This document shows positions 1 through 7,829 of a DNA stretch of 39,607 bases, piece by piece. Source of the stretch: a virus; the IMG/VR virus record IMGVR_UViG_3300022198_001097, positions 1 through 39,607 of that record. One strand, 5' to 3'. Under the pieces are notes generated by a model, which saw only the letters and a program-made list of their open reading frames with translations, had not been told where the DNA came from and ran no database searches. The translations under genes and the position numbers were made by a program. How positions within the stretch are numbered: the first letter of the stretch is position 1; each line of letters starts with the position of its first letter.

Positions 1-1
1 T

Positions 2-445
2 ATGTATACTACTCTAGCTGGTTCAGGTGGGGCAGCAGCAGGAAATATTTATCTTGCCAATGCAGGAGCAACTGCAGGTGTGCCTACTGGTACTGTCTAT
101 GCTTCTATTCTTTTAGGGGCAGGACAAACAGAAATGGCTGTATATACAGTACCTGCAGGATATACTCTTTACTTAGATGATATTAACTTTACTGCGGCTA
201 TTTCACAGGCAAACTCATATTGTCAGGTTAGGTTTATATTACGTAACTTTGGAACAAATGTATTTCGTGAACAACTTAGAATTGTATTACAGTCTAATAC
301 CTTTATTGATAAGTTTAATTATCCTTTAAGCATACCAGAAAAAACTGATATTGAAGCACGTGGTATTAGTGTAGGAAGTTCTAACAATCCTATATCTGCA
401 TCATGGCAGGGTTTGTTAATTAAGAATGAAATACCAACTAGCTAA
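2..445 (+). CDS. C-terminal part of a virion/tail protein (5' end outside window)
   Basis: The frame is open to the left edge, so the ATG at position 2 may be internal and the true start outside. The visible 147 residues are Gly/Ala/Ser-rich at the start (LAGSGGAAAGN) and then become beta-rich with alternating hydrophobics (MAVYTVPAGYTLYLDDINF). This is typical of phage structural or tip proteins. It is followed 36 nt later by the holin-like gene on the same strand, so it probably ends the late structural operon whose beginning lies at the right side of the genome. I recognise no named family. The structural assignment rests on composition and position. Confidence 0.5.
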   Translation: MYTTLAGSGGAAAGNIYLANAGATAGVPTGTVYASILLGAGQTEMAVYTVPAGYTLYLDDINFTAAISQANSYCQVRFILRNFGTNVFREQLRIVLQSNTFIDKFNYPLSIPEKTDIEARGISVGSSNNPISASWQGLLIKNEIPTS

Positions 446-481
446 TGTTTGGACAAGTATTACAAGTAACAGGAGAAGCTT

Positions 482-868
482 ATGTTAAACCTTCTGATAG
501 GCCCGATTGCAGATTTAGCAGGTACTTGGTTAAAAGGTTCTGTAGAAAAGTCAAAGGCAAACACAGAAGCAAAGGTAGCCCAAGCAAAAGCTGAAGCTAC
601 TATCATGCAGAAGAAAGCCACTGGTGAGATTGATTGGGATCTCAAGATGGCTGATGCATCTGCATCTAGTTGGAAAGATGAATGGTTAACAATTATATTT
701 TCAGTACCACTTATACTAGCATTCTGTGGTGATTGGGGAAGAGAAATAGTAGATGATGGATTTGCTGCTCTTATGGGTATGCCTGAATGGTATCAGTATA
801 CTTTAGGTGTCATCGTTGCTGCCAGCTTCGGTGTCCGTAGTGCGAGTAAGTTCTTCGGTAAGAAGTAA
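482..868 (+). CDS. Holin-like protein (GTA_holin_3TM type)
   Basis: The protein has 128 residues and a GGAG ribosome binding site 6 nt before the ATG. The N-terminal half is an amphipathic, Ala/Lys-rich helix (residues about 20-50). It is followed by DWDLKMADASASSWKDEW (51-68), a hydrophobic segment (about 69-82), a second hydrophobic segment (about 104-118) and a basic tail ending FGKK. This order, including the DW...A..S..SWKDE pattern just before the first membrane segment, is that of 3-TM holin-like proteins of gene transfer agents and marine phages. The expected role is to permeabilise the inner membrane at lysis. No endolysin or spanin is visible in the window. The last 66 nt are antisense to the terS gene. 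Confidence 0.65.
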   Translation: MLNLLIGPIADLAGTWLKGSVEKSKANTEAKVAQAKAEATIMQKKATGEIDWDLKMADASASSWKDEWLTIIFSVPLILAFCGDWGREIVDDGFAALMGMPEWYQYTLGVIVAASFGVRSASKFFGKK

Positions 869-1318
869 CTCTTCGTCATCCTCATATTCTTCTTCGTCAT
901 CCGCAAACTGATCTGGAAAAGCTTGGGCAGCAAGTTCAAATACTTTTTCAAATCCAATTATTTTCATGGAATCAATTATCTCTTTTTCAAGAGATTCAGA
1001 AGAGACATCTTCTGTCTCAGAATTATTTCCCCTTACACGAGAAAGAAGTTCAAGAGCCTTTAGTGCAGTAGTTCCATTACCTGCATTACGAGCAACTTCA
1101 TACTGTTTTTCTATCTCAGATATAACATCTACATCAGTAACAATCTGACTTCGTAACTCTTCGATACGTTCAAGAATTGCAGTTTCCTGTAGTAGTCTAT
1201 ATCCTTGATTGTGTGCAGAAGCTTCACTATATCCTGCATCCTTTGCCGCCCTTGTAGCATTGTTATGCAGGATATAGTTTTGACAGAACTTCTCTTGCTT
1301 TTCTTTAAGCTGCGTCAT
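803..1318 (-). CDS. terS: Terminase small subunit (Terminase_2-like)
   Basis: The protein has 171 residues. The N-terminus reads LKEKQEKFCQNYI, then NATRAAKDAGYSEASA and a LL hydrophobic turn (residues 4-45), the classic DNA-binding helix-turn-helix of the Terminase_2 small subunits. A helical middle (about 50-110) would form the oligomerisation core. The tail is strongly acidic (about 138-150, many D/E). TerS recognises the packaging site on concatemeric DNA and hands it to TerL. The start overlaps the end of the 762-residue gene upstream by 14 nt, indicating translational coupling. It is on the opposite strand to, and about 21 kb from, terL, which is unusual. The 3' end overlaps the holin gene tail to tail by 66 nt. 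Confidence 0.8.
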   Translation of the reverse strand: MTQLKEKQEKFCQNYILHNNATRAAKDAGYSEASAHNQGYRLLQETAILERIEELRSQIVTDVDVISEIEKQYEVARNAGNGTTALKALELLSRVRGNNSETEDVSSESLEKEIIDSMKIIGFEKVFELAAQAFPDQFADDEEEYEDDEELLLTEELTRTTDTEAGSNDDT

Positions 1319-3593
1319 TCAATAACTCTGTATAGTATTTTTCCTGACCACGTTTAGATTGCTTCCAAACTGCTGCAGCTAGAGTTCCTTCACCATGGAA
1401 GTTAATACCCATGTCCATGTCTACATTATCAAACAGCTTCTCACAGTCTTGTGCCATAGCAAGTAGTTCACCTGTAGTCCAGAACTTATGACCACCTGTT
1501 TCTACCTGCATATACTTAGGCTTAGTCTTTTCTGTGTCAGTCTTTTCCTTTTTCATTTCCTCTGTCATAGTTGGAACAGAACAATCAAAACCAAACAGTT
1601 CAAAGTTTCTAAAGCCTAGTGTATGTGCAATGGCAATGGTACGCATAGCTGCACAAGTGCCACCAGTAATAAGTGTAGAGCCTTCCTCTATACCTGTAGA
1701 CTTGTCTACTACAATCTTATCCTTTACATTCATGTCACGTAGTGCATCTGAATAAGCTTGCCATCCCTTTATATTAGCACCTTGCTCAAGCAAATATTTA
1801 GTAACAGATGGGTCAGTCATAGAAGCAACAAGCATGATAGTCTTATCGTCCACTGTCTTAAACAAATCCTTACGTACTACACCATGTGTACTTGTTCCAT
1901 CAATAGGACGTGGATCTAGAATAACACAGGCAAATGGTTGGATGCCATTCTCAAGCAACTTGGGATAGCTATGCTTAACACAGAATACTTTACCTTTAGT
2001 TTGCTTGATTGTCTTCTTAACCAATTTCCAGTTAACACTATCACCGCCAGAGATAATAATAGCAGTTTCATTATTGATCTTACTAGTTTTAATCCAGTCG
2101 AAATCTTTAATAAGCTTTTTATTTTCTTTTACATTATTAATGATCTCTTCTTTAGGCCGTGAATCTTTAGGTGTAACAACAATAGGTACACGTGTTAATT
2201 CATCAGGCAGTTTAGGCAGTCCTTCTTTCATAGCAACAAAGCATAGGTGTGTAACACCACCATCCTTTACCATGTCACTGCTAGGTAGCACTACTTTAGC
2301 ATATGCCACAACCTCTTTCATTAACTGATTAACGCCATCATTCTCAGGCATACGTCCTTCTTTGTCTTTAGAAAAGTAATCATCAAAGACAAGAACAGGA
2401 ATATGTTTTAGATTTTCAAAGTCAGCTTTAACTGTTTCATATGAATGACCGCCATCAATGTATGCAAAGTCTGCACCTTTAACTGATTCACAATCTTTAA
2501 GAGTTTGTTTGGTGTCTCCTTTATATAATTCAAATGTAAACTCTTTTCCTTTTTCAAACATCTTACCACCGAACTCTTCCAGTCGTTTAGTAACGGCGGC
2601 AAGTGTATTGTGTGGTTTAGAGTTTAATTCTATATGGTCTAGTTCAGGTGTAGCTTCCTCAAATAAATCAAAGCCTACATAATGTACACTGTCTGTGTAC
2701 TGGAATGCAGCCATAGCCATTTGAATAGCACGTCCACCATTCCAAGTACCTGTCTCTACAATAGTACTTGGTCTGTAAAACCCAATCATATCAAGCAATT
2801 GCTTGTATCTCTTAGGGCCATTAACATCAGGTGCTACCTGAGTATCACTAAGTTTCTTCTTTAGATTACCCTTGAAGTGGTCGAAGTATTCTGCCAATGG
2901 AGACTGAGCAAATGCTGCAAGACCTTTTACTCCTTGTGACAGATTGTTTGTTACCATACCATGTGCTTTGTAAATATTTAACAAACGTTCAAAGATAAAT
3001 CCGTCATGCCATTCACGATAAGCAACAACCTCACCTATAGTGTAACAGCCACGAAGGTCAGCAAGTAAGCTACAAGTGTTATGAGAACTAAGGTTAAAGC
3101 CCATAAAACTTGTTTCGCTATAGTCAACGTCCATTCTACCAAGGTGGACAAGATCTGCTTTGTCTGGTAACCATTGCTTAAACTTTTCAATATCCAATCT
3201 CCTTGTGGTTACTGTGTCTGCGTCCAACCAGATCATCCAGTTGCTTTCGTCATAGACATCTTCCATCATTTCAAAAGCTAGATCGGTCATGGCATATACT
3301 TTGTGACACCATTTGATAGCATCAAGCCGCCAGTTATATGGCATATTACCACCTTCAGTACCATCGTGAAGCTTCATACGTTCACGATACTCAAGCATTT
3401 CTTCAACATCATTTAGATTACGATACTCAATTGTATCACAAACAGGATGCTCTACATTTTTAATGTCAAAGTCATGGTAGTATGCAATTAGTTTAAAATG
3501 TTTTGGATTCCATTTATCCATAACACTTTCAAGCATTTTCTTGGCATACTCATGGTAGCCTTGTTCACTGAACGATGTTACAAAAACATACAT
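1305..3593 (-). CDS. Three-domain protein: GT-A glycosyltransferase + SAM methyltransferase + MptE/DUF115-like
   Basis: The protein has 762 residues. Domain 1 (about 1-235) resembles a nucleotide-sugar glycosyltransferase with a DxD metal site at D124/D126 (MIWLDADTV). Domain 2 (about 260-455) is a class I SAM-dependent methyltransferase: motif I is IVETGTWNGG (278-287), with an acidic strand YVGFDLFEE and the YIDGGHSYE motif (378-386) of the Methyltransf_24/cephalosporin hydroxylase type. Domain 3 (about 508-760) has AIIISGGDS, then CVKHSYPKLLENGIQPFACVILDPR (538-562) and GTCAAMRTIAIAHTLGF (646-661), the pattern of MptE-like/DUF115 domains found in motility-accessory and glycan proteins. The sequence suggests a sugar-transferring and methylating enzyme that modifies phage or host glycans, or possibly DNA; the substrate is unknown. 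It starts at the stop (TAATG) of a second glycosyltransferase gene and overlaps terS. Confidence 0.7.
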   Translation of the reverse strand: MYVFVTSFSEQGYHEYAKKMLESVMDKWNPKHFKLIAYYHDFDIKNVEHPVCDTIEYRNLNDVEEMLEYRERMKLHDGTEGGNMPYNWRLDAIKWCHKVYAMTDLAFEMMEDVYDESNWMIWLDADTVTTRRLDIEKFKQWLPDKADLVHLGRMDVDYSETSFMGFNLSSHNTCSLLADLRGCYTIGEVVAYREWHDGFIFERLLNIYKAHGMVTNNLSQGVKGLAAFAQSPLAEYFDHFKGNLKKKLSDTQVAPDVNGPKRYKQLLDMIGFYRPSTIVETGTWNGGRAIQMAMAAFQYTDSVHYVGFDLFEEATPELDHIELNSKPHNTLAAVTKRLEEFGGKMFEKGKEFTFELYKGDTKQTLKDCESVKGADFAYIDGGHSYETVKADFENLKHIPVLVFDDYFSKDKEGRMPENDGVNQLMKEVVAYAKVVLPSSDMVKDGGVTHLCFVAMKEGLPKLPDELTRVPIVVTPKDSRPKEEIINNVKENKKLIKDFDWIKTSKINNETAIIISGGDSVNWKLVKKTIKQTKGKVFCVKHSYPKLLENGIQPFACVILDPRPIDGTSTHGVVRKDLFKTVDDKTIMLVASMTDPSVTKYLLEQGANIKGWQAYSDALRDMNVKDKIVVDKSTGIEEGSTLITGGTCAAMRTIAIAHTLGFRNFELFGFDCSVPTMTEEMKKEKTDTEKTKPKYMQVETGGHKFWTTGELLAMAQDCEKLFDNVDMDMGINFHGEGTLAAAVWKQSKRGQEKYYTELLNDAA

Positions 3594-4357
3594 TATATTA
3601 CATCTCCTATTGCATTATCGTAAAAAATCTTATTGGCTCTTACGTGCCAGTCACCTGCATACTCTGCATCTATCTGGCGTTTTGGTTCCCATTCTTTAAA
3701 CCAAGGACCGCCAGTAGTAAAGTGTACATTCTTTGGAGATATAGATTCACTTGACCAACCATCAAGCCAGTTCCATTCCTCATGTATGCCACCGATCTCT
3801 TCGTCTTCTAACCAAGAAAAACCATGTAACCAAGATCCAGACTTTGTGTTTACATCATCAACTGTAAGTCGTAAGTTTCCTTCGTGACCACAGTTCCATA
3901 ACACAAAGCTGGACCAGTTCTTTCTATTATATTGTTGTTGTATTTGTCCGTCCATTTTAACAGTTGCTGATGGATTGTAGTTATGCTTTACGCATTGAAT
4001 AGCATAGTCTCTATTACCATACTCTTCAAACAATTCATTTATGTTTGTACGTACAAGCATATCTGAATCCATGAACAATGCCAAACCTTCATATTGGTTT
4101 AAGGCAGGGATAAGAAAACGTGTGAATGTAAACTCTGTGCTGAAAGGTCTTCCATCGAAGACATCAACCATCACACGTTTTCCATCAATACTATCAAGCC
4201 TAGCAGACCTGCGATAAAGATTTGCTCTACGAAGAGCCTGTTGTTTAAGTGGTACAATATCATATTCCTTATTGTATTCACGTATCGAATCATGCAAGAC
4301 CTCATATGCTTCGCTTTCCCTGCCATCAAAGCCAATATAAATTACTGGACGTTTCAT
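3593..4357 (-). CDS. Glycosyltransferase (GT8-like, DxD)
   Basis: With the start at the ATG immediately after the preceding gene's stop (MKRPVIYIGFDGRES), the protein has 254 residues. VIYIGFDGRES is the first Rossmann-like strand. ALFMDSDMLV carries the DxD that binds the metal and nucleotide-sugar diphosphate. The middle FTRFLIPAL and the later SSFVLWNCGH fit GT-A fold sugar transferases of the kind common in marine phages. A longer reading frame adds eight residues upstream, but these overlap the previous gene. The gene abuts the three-domain glycosyltransferase/methyltransferase gene, suggesting a joint glycan-modifying pathway. Donor and acceptor cannot be read from the sequence. Confidence 0.7.
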   Translation of the reverse strand: MKRPVIYIGFDGRESEAYEVLHDSIREYNKEYDIVPLKQQALRRANLYRRSARLDSIDGKRVMVDVFDGRPFSTEFTFTRFLIPALNQYEGLALFMDSDMLVRTNINELFEEYGNRDYAIQCVKHNYNPSATVKMDGQIQQQYNRKNWSSFVLWNCGHEGNLRLTVDDVNTKSGSWLHGFSWLEDEEIGGIHEEWNWLDGWSSESISPKNVHFTTGGPWFKEWEPKRQIDAEYAGDWHVRANKIFYDNAIGDVI

Positions 4358-4358
4358 T

Positions 4359-4562
4359 TTACCGAATCCAGAAAGGTGCAAGAGAACTCGTGTTCCTATA
4401 ACCTAACGCTTTCAGTTCATCACGAATAGCCGCCTCTGCTTCGTTACGTGCAGCAATAGCATCACGAAGGCCAGCCGTGCGGCGTTCACGATATTCCTTA
4501 CGAAGTTCTGTCAAACGTTCTTCAGTCAGTTTGATCTCTTCTTGTAGTTCATCTAGTTCCAT
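4359..4562 (-). CDS. Small coiled-coil protein, unknown function
   Basis: The protein has 67 residues. It is highly charged and helical, with heptad-like spacing in residues 1-45 (ELDELQEEIKLTEERLTEL), then an Ala/Glu helix and a short non-helical tail. A good ribosome binding site (AAAGGAG) precedes the ATG. It ends 1 nt before the glycosyltransferase start, so the two are likely co-translated. No family is recognised; a small oligomeric or adaptor protein is possible. Confidence 0.6.
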   Translation of the reverse strand: MELDELQEEIKLTEERLTELRKEYRERRTAGLRDAIAARNEAEAAIRDELKALGYRNTSSLAPFWIR

Positions 4563-4576
4563 ATTTAACTCCTTTC

Positions 4577-4605
4577 ATAACAAAGACATAGCTATTTTAC
4601 TACAA
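4577..4605 (-). promoter_or_regulatory. Possible sigma70-type promoter (minus strand)
   Basis: On the minus strand TTGTAG is followed after 17 nt by TGTTAT in the 43-nt gap before the coiled-coil gene. The matches to TTGACA/TATAAT are partial, but the spacing is ideal and this is one of the few real gaps in the leftward operon. It would drive the coiled-coil, glycosyltransferase and terS genes. Confidence 0.3.
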
Positions 4606-5118
4606 TTAAGCCGCCATGTCAACAAGTATTTTATCAAAGTCAACAAGTTCTTTTTGTTCTGCAACAAAACATTTCTTCATAAACTTAGGTGGAAGGATGT
4701 ATCTTTCTGGTTTAAATAACTCCTTTGCTTCCATACCACCTACGATTGTGTATGATCCATATTCACCAGTAACAAGAACAAGAAGATCAATAGCTGGATT
4801 CTCTTTGTATGATATTAATCTTCCTGTCTTGTACCTTGTGTGTTTAATATCTATGGACACACCTTTATAGATGATGTCTCCGGGGTCTGTGCCACGATCA
4901 ATAGAGAAGTCACCACCAAGGAAGATTAGTTCTGGATAAACATTTAGATACTTACATACAGCAAGTTCTGCCATGTATCCTTCCCAATCTATCTTGGACT
5001 GATCCTGTGTCTTATCAACTATGCTTGGTGAATCCTGTCCATTAAACATATTACGTCTATGAACTGCACAGGTTTTTGCTACAGCCTTTTCTCTATCTGT
5101 AAGTTGTATGTTTATCAT
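4606..5118 (-). CDS. PD-(D/E)XK nuclease-like protein
   Basis: The protein has 170 residues. A conserved helix Glu (E51 in GYMAELAV) is followed by GTDPGDIIYKGVSIDIKHTR, with D81 and the D90-I-K92 pair. This is the E...D...(D/E)xK arrangement of PD-(D/E)XK nucleases. The C-terminal half alternates strand and helix with no extra motif. Proteins of this size and pattern are common in marine phages and may cut host DNA or process branched DNA. The start ATG overlaps the ribonucleotide reductase stop (ATGA), so the two genes are coupled. The assignment is from the active-site pattern only. Confidence 0.55.
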   Translation of the reverse strand: MINIQLTDREKAVAKTCAVHRRNMFNGQDSPSIVDKTQDQSKIDWEGYMAELAVCKYLNVYPELIFLGGDFSIDRGTDPGDIIYKGVSIDIKHTRYKTGRLISYKENPAIDLLVLVTGEYGSYTIVGGMEAKELFKPERYILPPKFMKKCFVAEQKELVDFDKILVDMAA

Positions 5119-7040
5119 GCCGCACTTAGATCCACGATTTCACATACACCTGCAGTACAGGCCAATTCACGTCCACCTGATGTAGTGTCTTCCTTTTCAA
5201 ACTCAGGAAGCAAAGACCAGTCCACATTCTTAGGCATCTTAGCTACCAGTTCTTTATACGTTTCAGCATCGATGTCCTGATAAGGTGCTTGCTGATATGT
5301 ATGTTCACTGAATGGTAAGAAGCTAATACCAGATACTTCATCGAAGTGTTTGTATACCCAAGCACCTACTTCCATCCATTCATTTTCCTTTACAGAAATA
5401 GTAACTGATGGTTTATGTTCACACCAATGACGCTGGTATAATAGCCACAGTTCAAGCTGTTCAATAGCAGTCATACCTGTACGTGTCACTGCATTCTTAG
5501 GTGACTTCATTGGAAAGCTAAACACTGTAGTACTATCTGGTTTAGTTACGTCTGGTTCATTAATGATACCTTGAGACTTCATAAACTCTGTCAATGGGTC
5601 TTTGTTATCACCACGAACAGTACGAATGTAGTACGGATTGTGACGTGCATGAATACCTGATGCACTATCTACTAACTGAGACACAGTACCACTAGGCTTT
5701 ACACAAGTAATGGCAGTTGATTGACTAATGCCAAGCTGTTGTGCCATAGATTTGTTAGCTTCAATAGCTGTAACACGAAGCATCTCAAGTGTGTCAGCTA
5801 CTTCTTTTCCTTTGTGAAGTATAGAACAGTCCATGATGCCTGTAAGAGACACGCCAAGCAGACGTTCTTCTTCCGTGTTCTGCTTCCAGATCTTACGGAG
5901 ATACTTGAAGTTAGTCAGAGTAGCTTGGAATGTACCAAGGATAGTTGCAAGACGTACCTTTTCTTTCAATGATAGAAGAGTATCAGTCTCACGTGCTACA
6001 ACCTCTGACAGATTACAGAACTGATAAGGACGTAGGATGATTTCAGAACAAGGGTTACAACCAAAGTCCTGATCAGCGTCACGTCTACCATTCTTAGCTG
6101 CTTGCTTCTTGGATGATTCACGGTTGAAGATACCACGTTCACCTGACTTACTGTCGTACAGTGACAACCATTCACGCATGAATGTACCCATTTCTGGCTT
6201 CTGTTTATAGGCCACAGAGTTATTAGCCAGCGCACGTTGACCTTCATTCTCCCACCACTGGCCTGACTTGGCGTGTGCCATCTGGTCATCATTAAGATTG
6301 GATAAGCTGATCAAAGCTGAACGGCGTACACCACCAACGACTACCACTTCACCAATCTTACACATGATGTCATGGCATTCAATAGGATAGAGCCTACGTC
6401 CTGCCGCACCCTTAAACTTCTCAATACAGAAGTTAAACAATTCGATCAGCGGTTGTGGGCCAGACGCACGTCCACCAAAGGTCTTCAGTCTTGCCCCTGC
6501 AGGACGAACTTCTGATACATCGAACTTAGGAACCTGACCAGTGTACAGCATAGCAATCAGTTCTTTCAATGACTTAGCCCAACCCGGACGACTATCACCT
6601 ACTTTAATTACTGTGTCTGTATTGTGAAACTCTTCATTCACTACAGGAAGTTTCTCAATGTTGTGTCGTTCCACAGAGAAGCCGACACCTGTACCACACA
6701 TAAGGATGTACATAGTTTCGTCAAATGCACGTGGACTATCCACTGGTAGATAAGAACAATTATATCCACCTACATGACAACGTTCCAATGCAGGGCCACT
6801 GGTCATCAGTGAACGCATACTTGGCATAATAGATTGGTTTAATACTGCTTCTTCCAGTTCACTTCTCAGTGAATCAGGAAGCTGATAGCCGTGATTACTA
6901 GACAGATGCCCAGCCATATAATCAAAATATCTTGATACTGTTTCATTCCATGTTTCTCGTCTTTGTTCATCTTCTTTCCACCTTGCATAACGTGATAGGG
7001 CTATAAAATTTTGATAGTCTGTAGGTAAATAATTATTCAT
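5115..7040 (-). CDS. nrdJ: Ribonucleoside-triphosphate reductase, class II, B12-dependent, monomeric
   Basis: With the start at MNNYLPTDYQ, preceded by AAAGGA 8 nt upstream, the protein has 641 residues. C88 (ALERCHVGGYNCS) is the first redox cysteine of the active-site pair. GCNPCSEI at 327-334 holds N329, C331 (thiyl radical) and E333, and C342 (QFCNLS) is the likely redox partner of C88. The C-terminus has the shuttle pair C628/C633 in CTAGVC, with the C-x4-C spacing of Lactobacillus-type RTPR. Such enzymes use adenosylcobalamin to reduce ribonucleotides to deoxyribonucleotides, feeding phage DNA synthesis in the host cytoplasm, so the host must supply or import B12. No second subunit is needed or seen. 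A likely promoter lies just upstream. Confidence 0.92.
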   Translation of the reverse strand: MNNYLPTDYQNFIALSRYARWKEDEQRRETWNETVSRYFDYMAGHLSSNHGYQLPDSLRSELEEAVLNQSIMPSMRSLMTSGPALERCHVGGYNCSYLPVDSPRAFDETMYILMCGTGVGFSVERHNIEKLPVVNEEFHNTDTVIKVGDSRPGWAKSLKELIAMLYTGQVPKFDVSEVRPAGARLKTFGGRASGPQPLIELFNFCIEKFKGAAGRRLYPIECHDIMCKIGEVVVVGGVRRSALISLSNLNDDQMAHAKSGQWWENEGQRALANNSVAYKQKPEMGTFMREWLSLYDSKSGERGIFNRESSKKQAAKNGRRDADQDFGCNPCSEIILRPYQFCNLSEVVARETDTLLSLKEKVRLATILGTFQATLTNFKYLRKIWKQNTEEERLLGVSLTGIMDCSILHKGKEVADTLEMLRVTAIEANKSMAQQLGISQSTAITCVKPSGTVSQLVDSASGIHARHNPYYIRTVRGDNKDPLTEFMKSQGIINEPDVTKPDSTTVFSFPMKSPKNAVTRTGMTAIEQLELWLLYQRHWCEHKPSVTISVKENEWMEVGAWVYKHFDEVSGISFLPFSEHTYQQAPYQDIDAETYKELVAKMPKNVDWSLLPEFEKEDTTSGGRELACTAGVCEIVDLSAA

Positions 7041-7075
7041 ATGTCGCTTCCTTTCTGAATAGTGAATAAGACTCA

Positions 7076-7104
7076 AGTGTACCACAACAGGGTCACAGTT
7101 GCAA
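7076..7104 (-). promoter_or_regulatory. Possible promoter for the ribonucleotide reductase gene
   Basis: Minus strand: TTGCAA, 17 nt, TACACT, in the 68-nt gap before nrdJ. Four of six bases match in each hexamer. The predicted start of transcription is about 30 nt before the ATG. Confidence 0.4.
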
Positions 7105-7108
7105 TAAT

Positions 7109-7435
7109 CTAATGCCCTAAAACTGCATTAATTCTTTTGCGAACATACTCTACTTCACCAGATTTAAGAACCTTGAAAGCAAAGTCACGCATATAAGAAG
7201 GATCAACGCCAGCATAGTCACAGACTACGGTGAAGTCTTCTGAAGTTACTCCGACTGATGCAAAGAACCAAGCAACTGCCCGATCTCTTTCAAGCACAGA
7301 TGAATCTGGTTCACCCATGTATGAAGGTTTCGTGGCATCAAGCAGTGCTTGTAGTATAACGCAGAGGAACAACGTCTTCTCAGGCGTTGTAACCTCATTG
7401 ATTATTTCATCTATTACTATTTCTTCTTTTTTCAT
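7109..7435 (-). CDS. Conserved phage protein, unknown function
   Basis: The protein has 108 residues. It has an acidic helical N-terminus, a hydrophobic helix TLFLCVILQALLDAT (about 19-33), then AWFFASVGVTSEDFTVVCDYAGVDPSYMRDF (about 54-84). That last part looks like a helix-turn-helix-type fold often seen in phages of marine bacteria near endonuclease I. It overlaps the end of the endonuclease I gene by 29 nt and has no strong ribosome binding site, so it depends on coupling. I recall similar proteins as hypothetical only. Confidence 0.6.
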   Translation of the reverse strand: MKKEEIVIDEIINEVTTPEKTLFLCVILQALLDATKPSYMGEPDSSVLERDRAVAWFFASVGVTSEDFTVVCDYAGVDPSYMRDFAFKVLKSGEVEYVRKRINAVLGH

Positions 7436-7829
7436 TCAGCCATTCTATTGGTATACCTTCGCCTTGCTTACAGTATTTGAAGTCATACTTCTCACACCAA
7501 TCGGCATAGGTCATCTTACCACCTTTGTATAGTTTACGATTAGGGTTATCAAATACAAATCTAATGTCATAGTCAGAACCATACTGGTCACGAATAAACA
7601 GATGTTTCTTTCTATCTTCCAACATAAACCTGCCCTTGACTTCAAGTATGACACCATTAGGTAAGATAAAATCAGGAATGTATTTTTTATCTTCAGTCCA
7701 TACATAACTGATTGGATCAGCCTCATACTTGAAATCAATCTTGTGTTTGATTAACACAGTGGCAGTATTATATTCTGAATTAGATCTGTACTTATGATCT
7801 ATGTCACGCTTTCTTCTTTTATGCGGCAT
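7407..7829 (-). CDS. Endonuclease I (T7 gp3-like Holliday junction resolvase)
   Basis: From the ATG overlapping the exonuclease stop by 11 nt, the protein has 140 residues, close to the 149 of T7 gp3. The catalytic set is present with T7 spacing: E19, D53 (YIPDFILPNG), E63 and K65 (ILEVKGRF), followed by DRKKHLFIRDQ and YDIRFVFDNPNRKLYKG, which mirror T7 gp3 almost word for word. It resolves four-way junctions and debranches replication intermediates before packaging, and may help degrade host DNA. It lies in a block with an exonuclease and SSB. The C-terminus (GEGIPIEWLNE) is also like T7. Confidence 0.93.
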   Translation of the reverse strand: MPHKRRKRDIDHKYRSNSEYNTATVLIKHKIDFKYEADPISYVWTEDKKYIPDFILPNGVILEVKGRFMLEDRKKHLFIRDQYGSDYDIRFVFDNPNRKLYKGGKMTYADWCEKYDFKYCKQGEGIPIEWLNEKRRNSNR

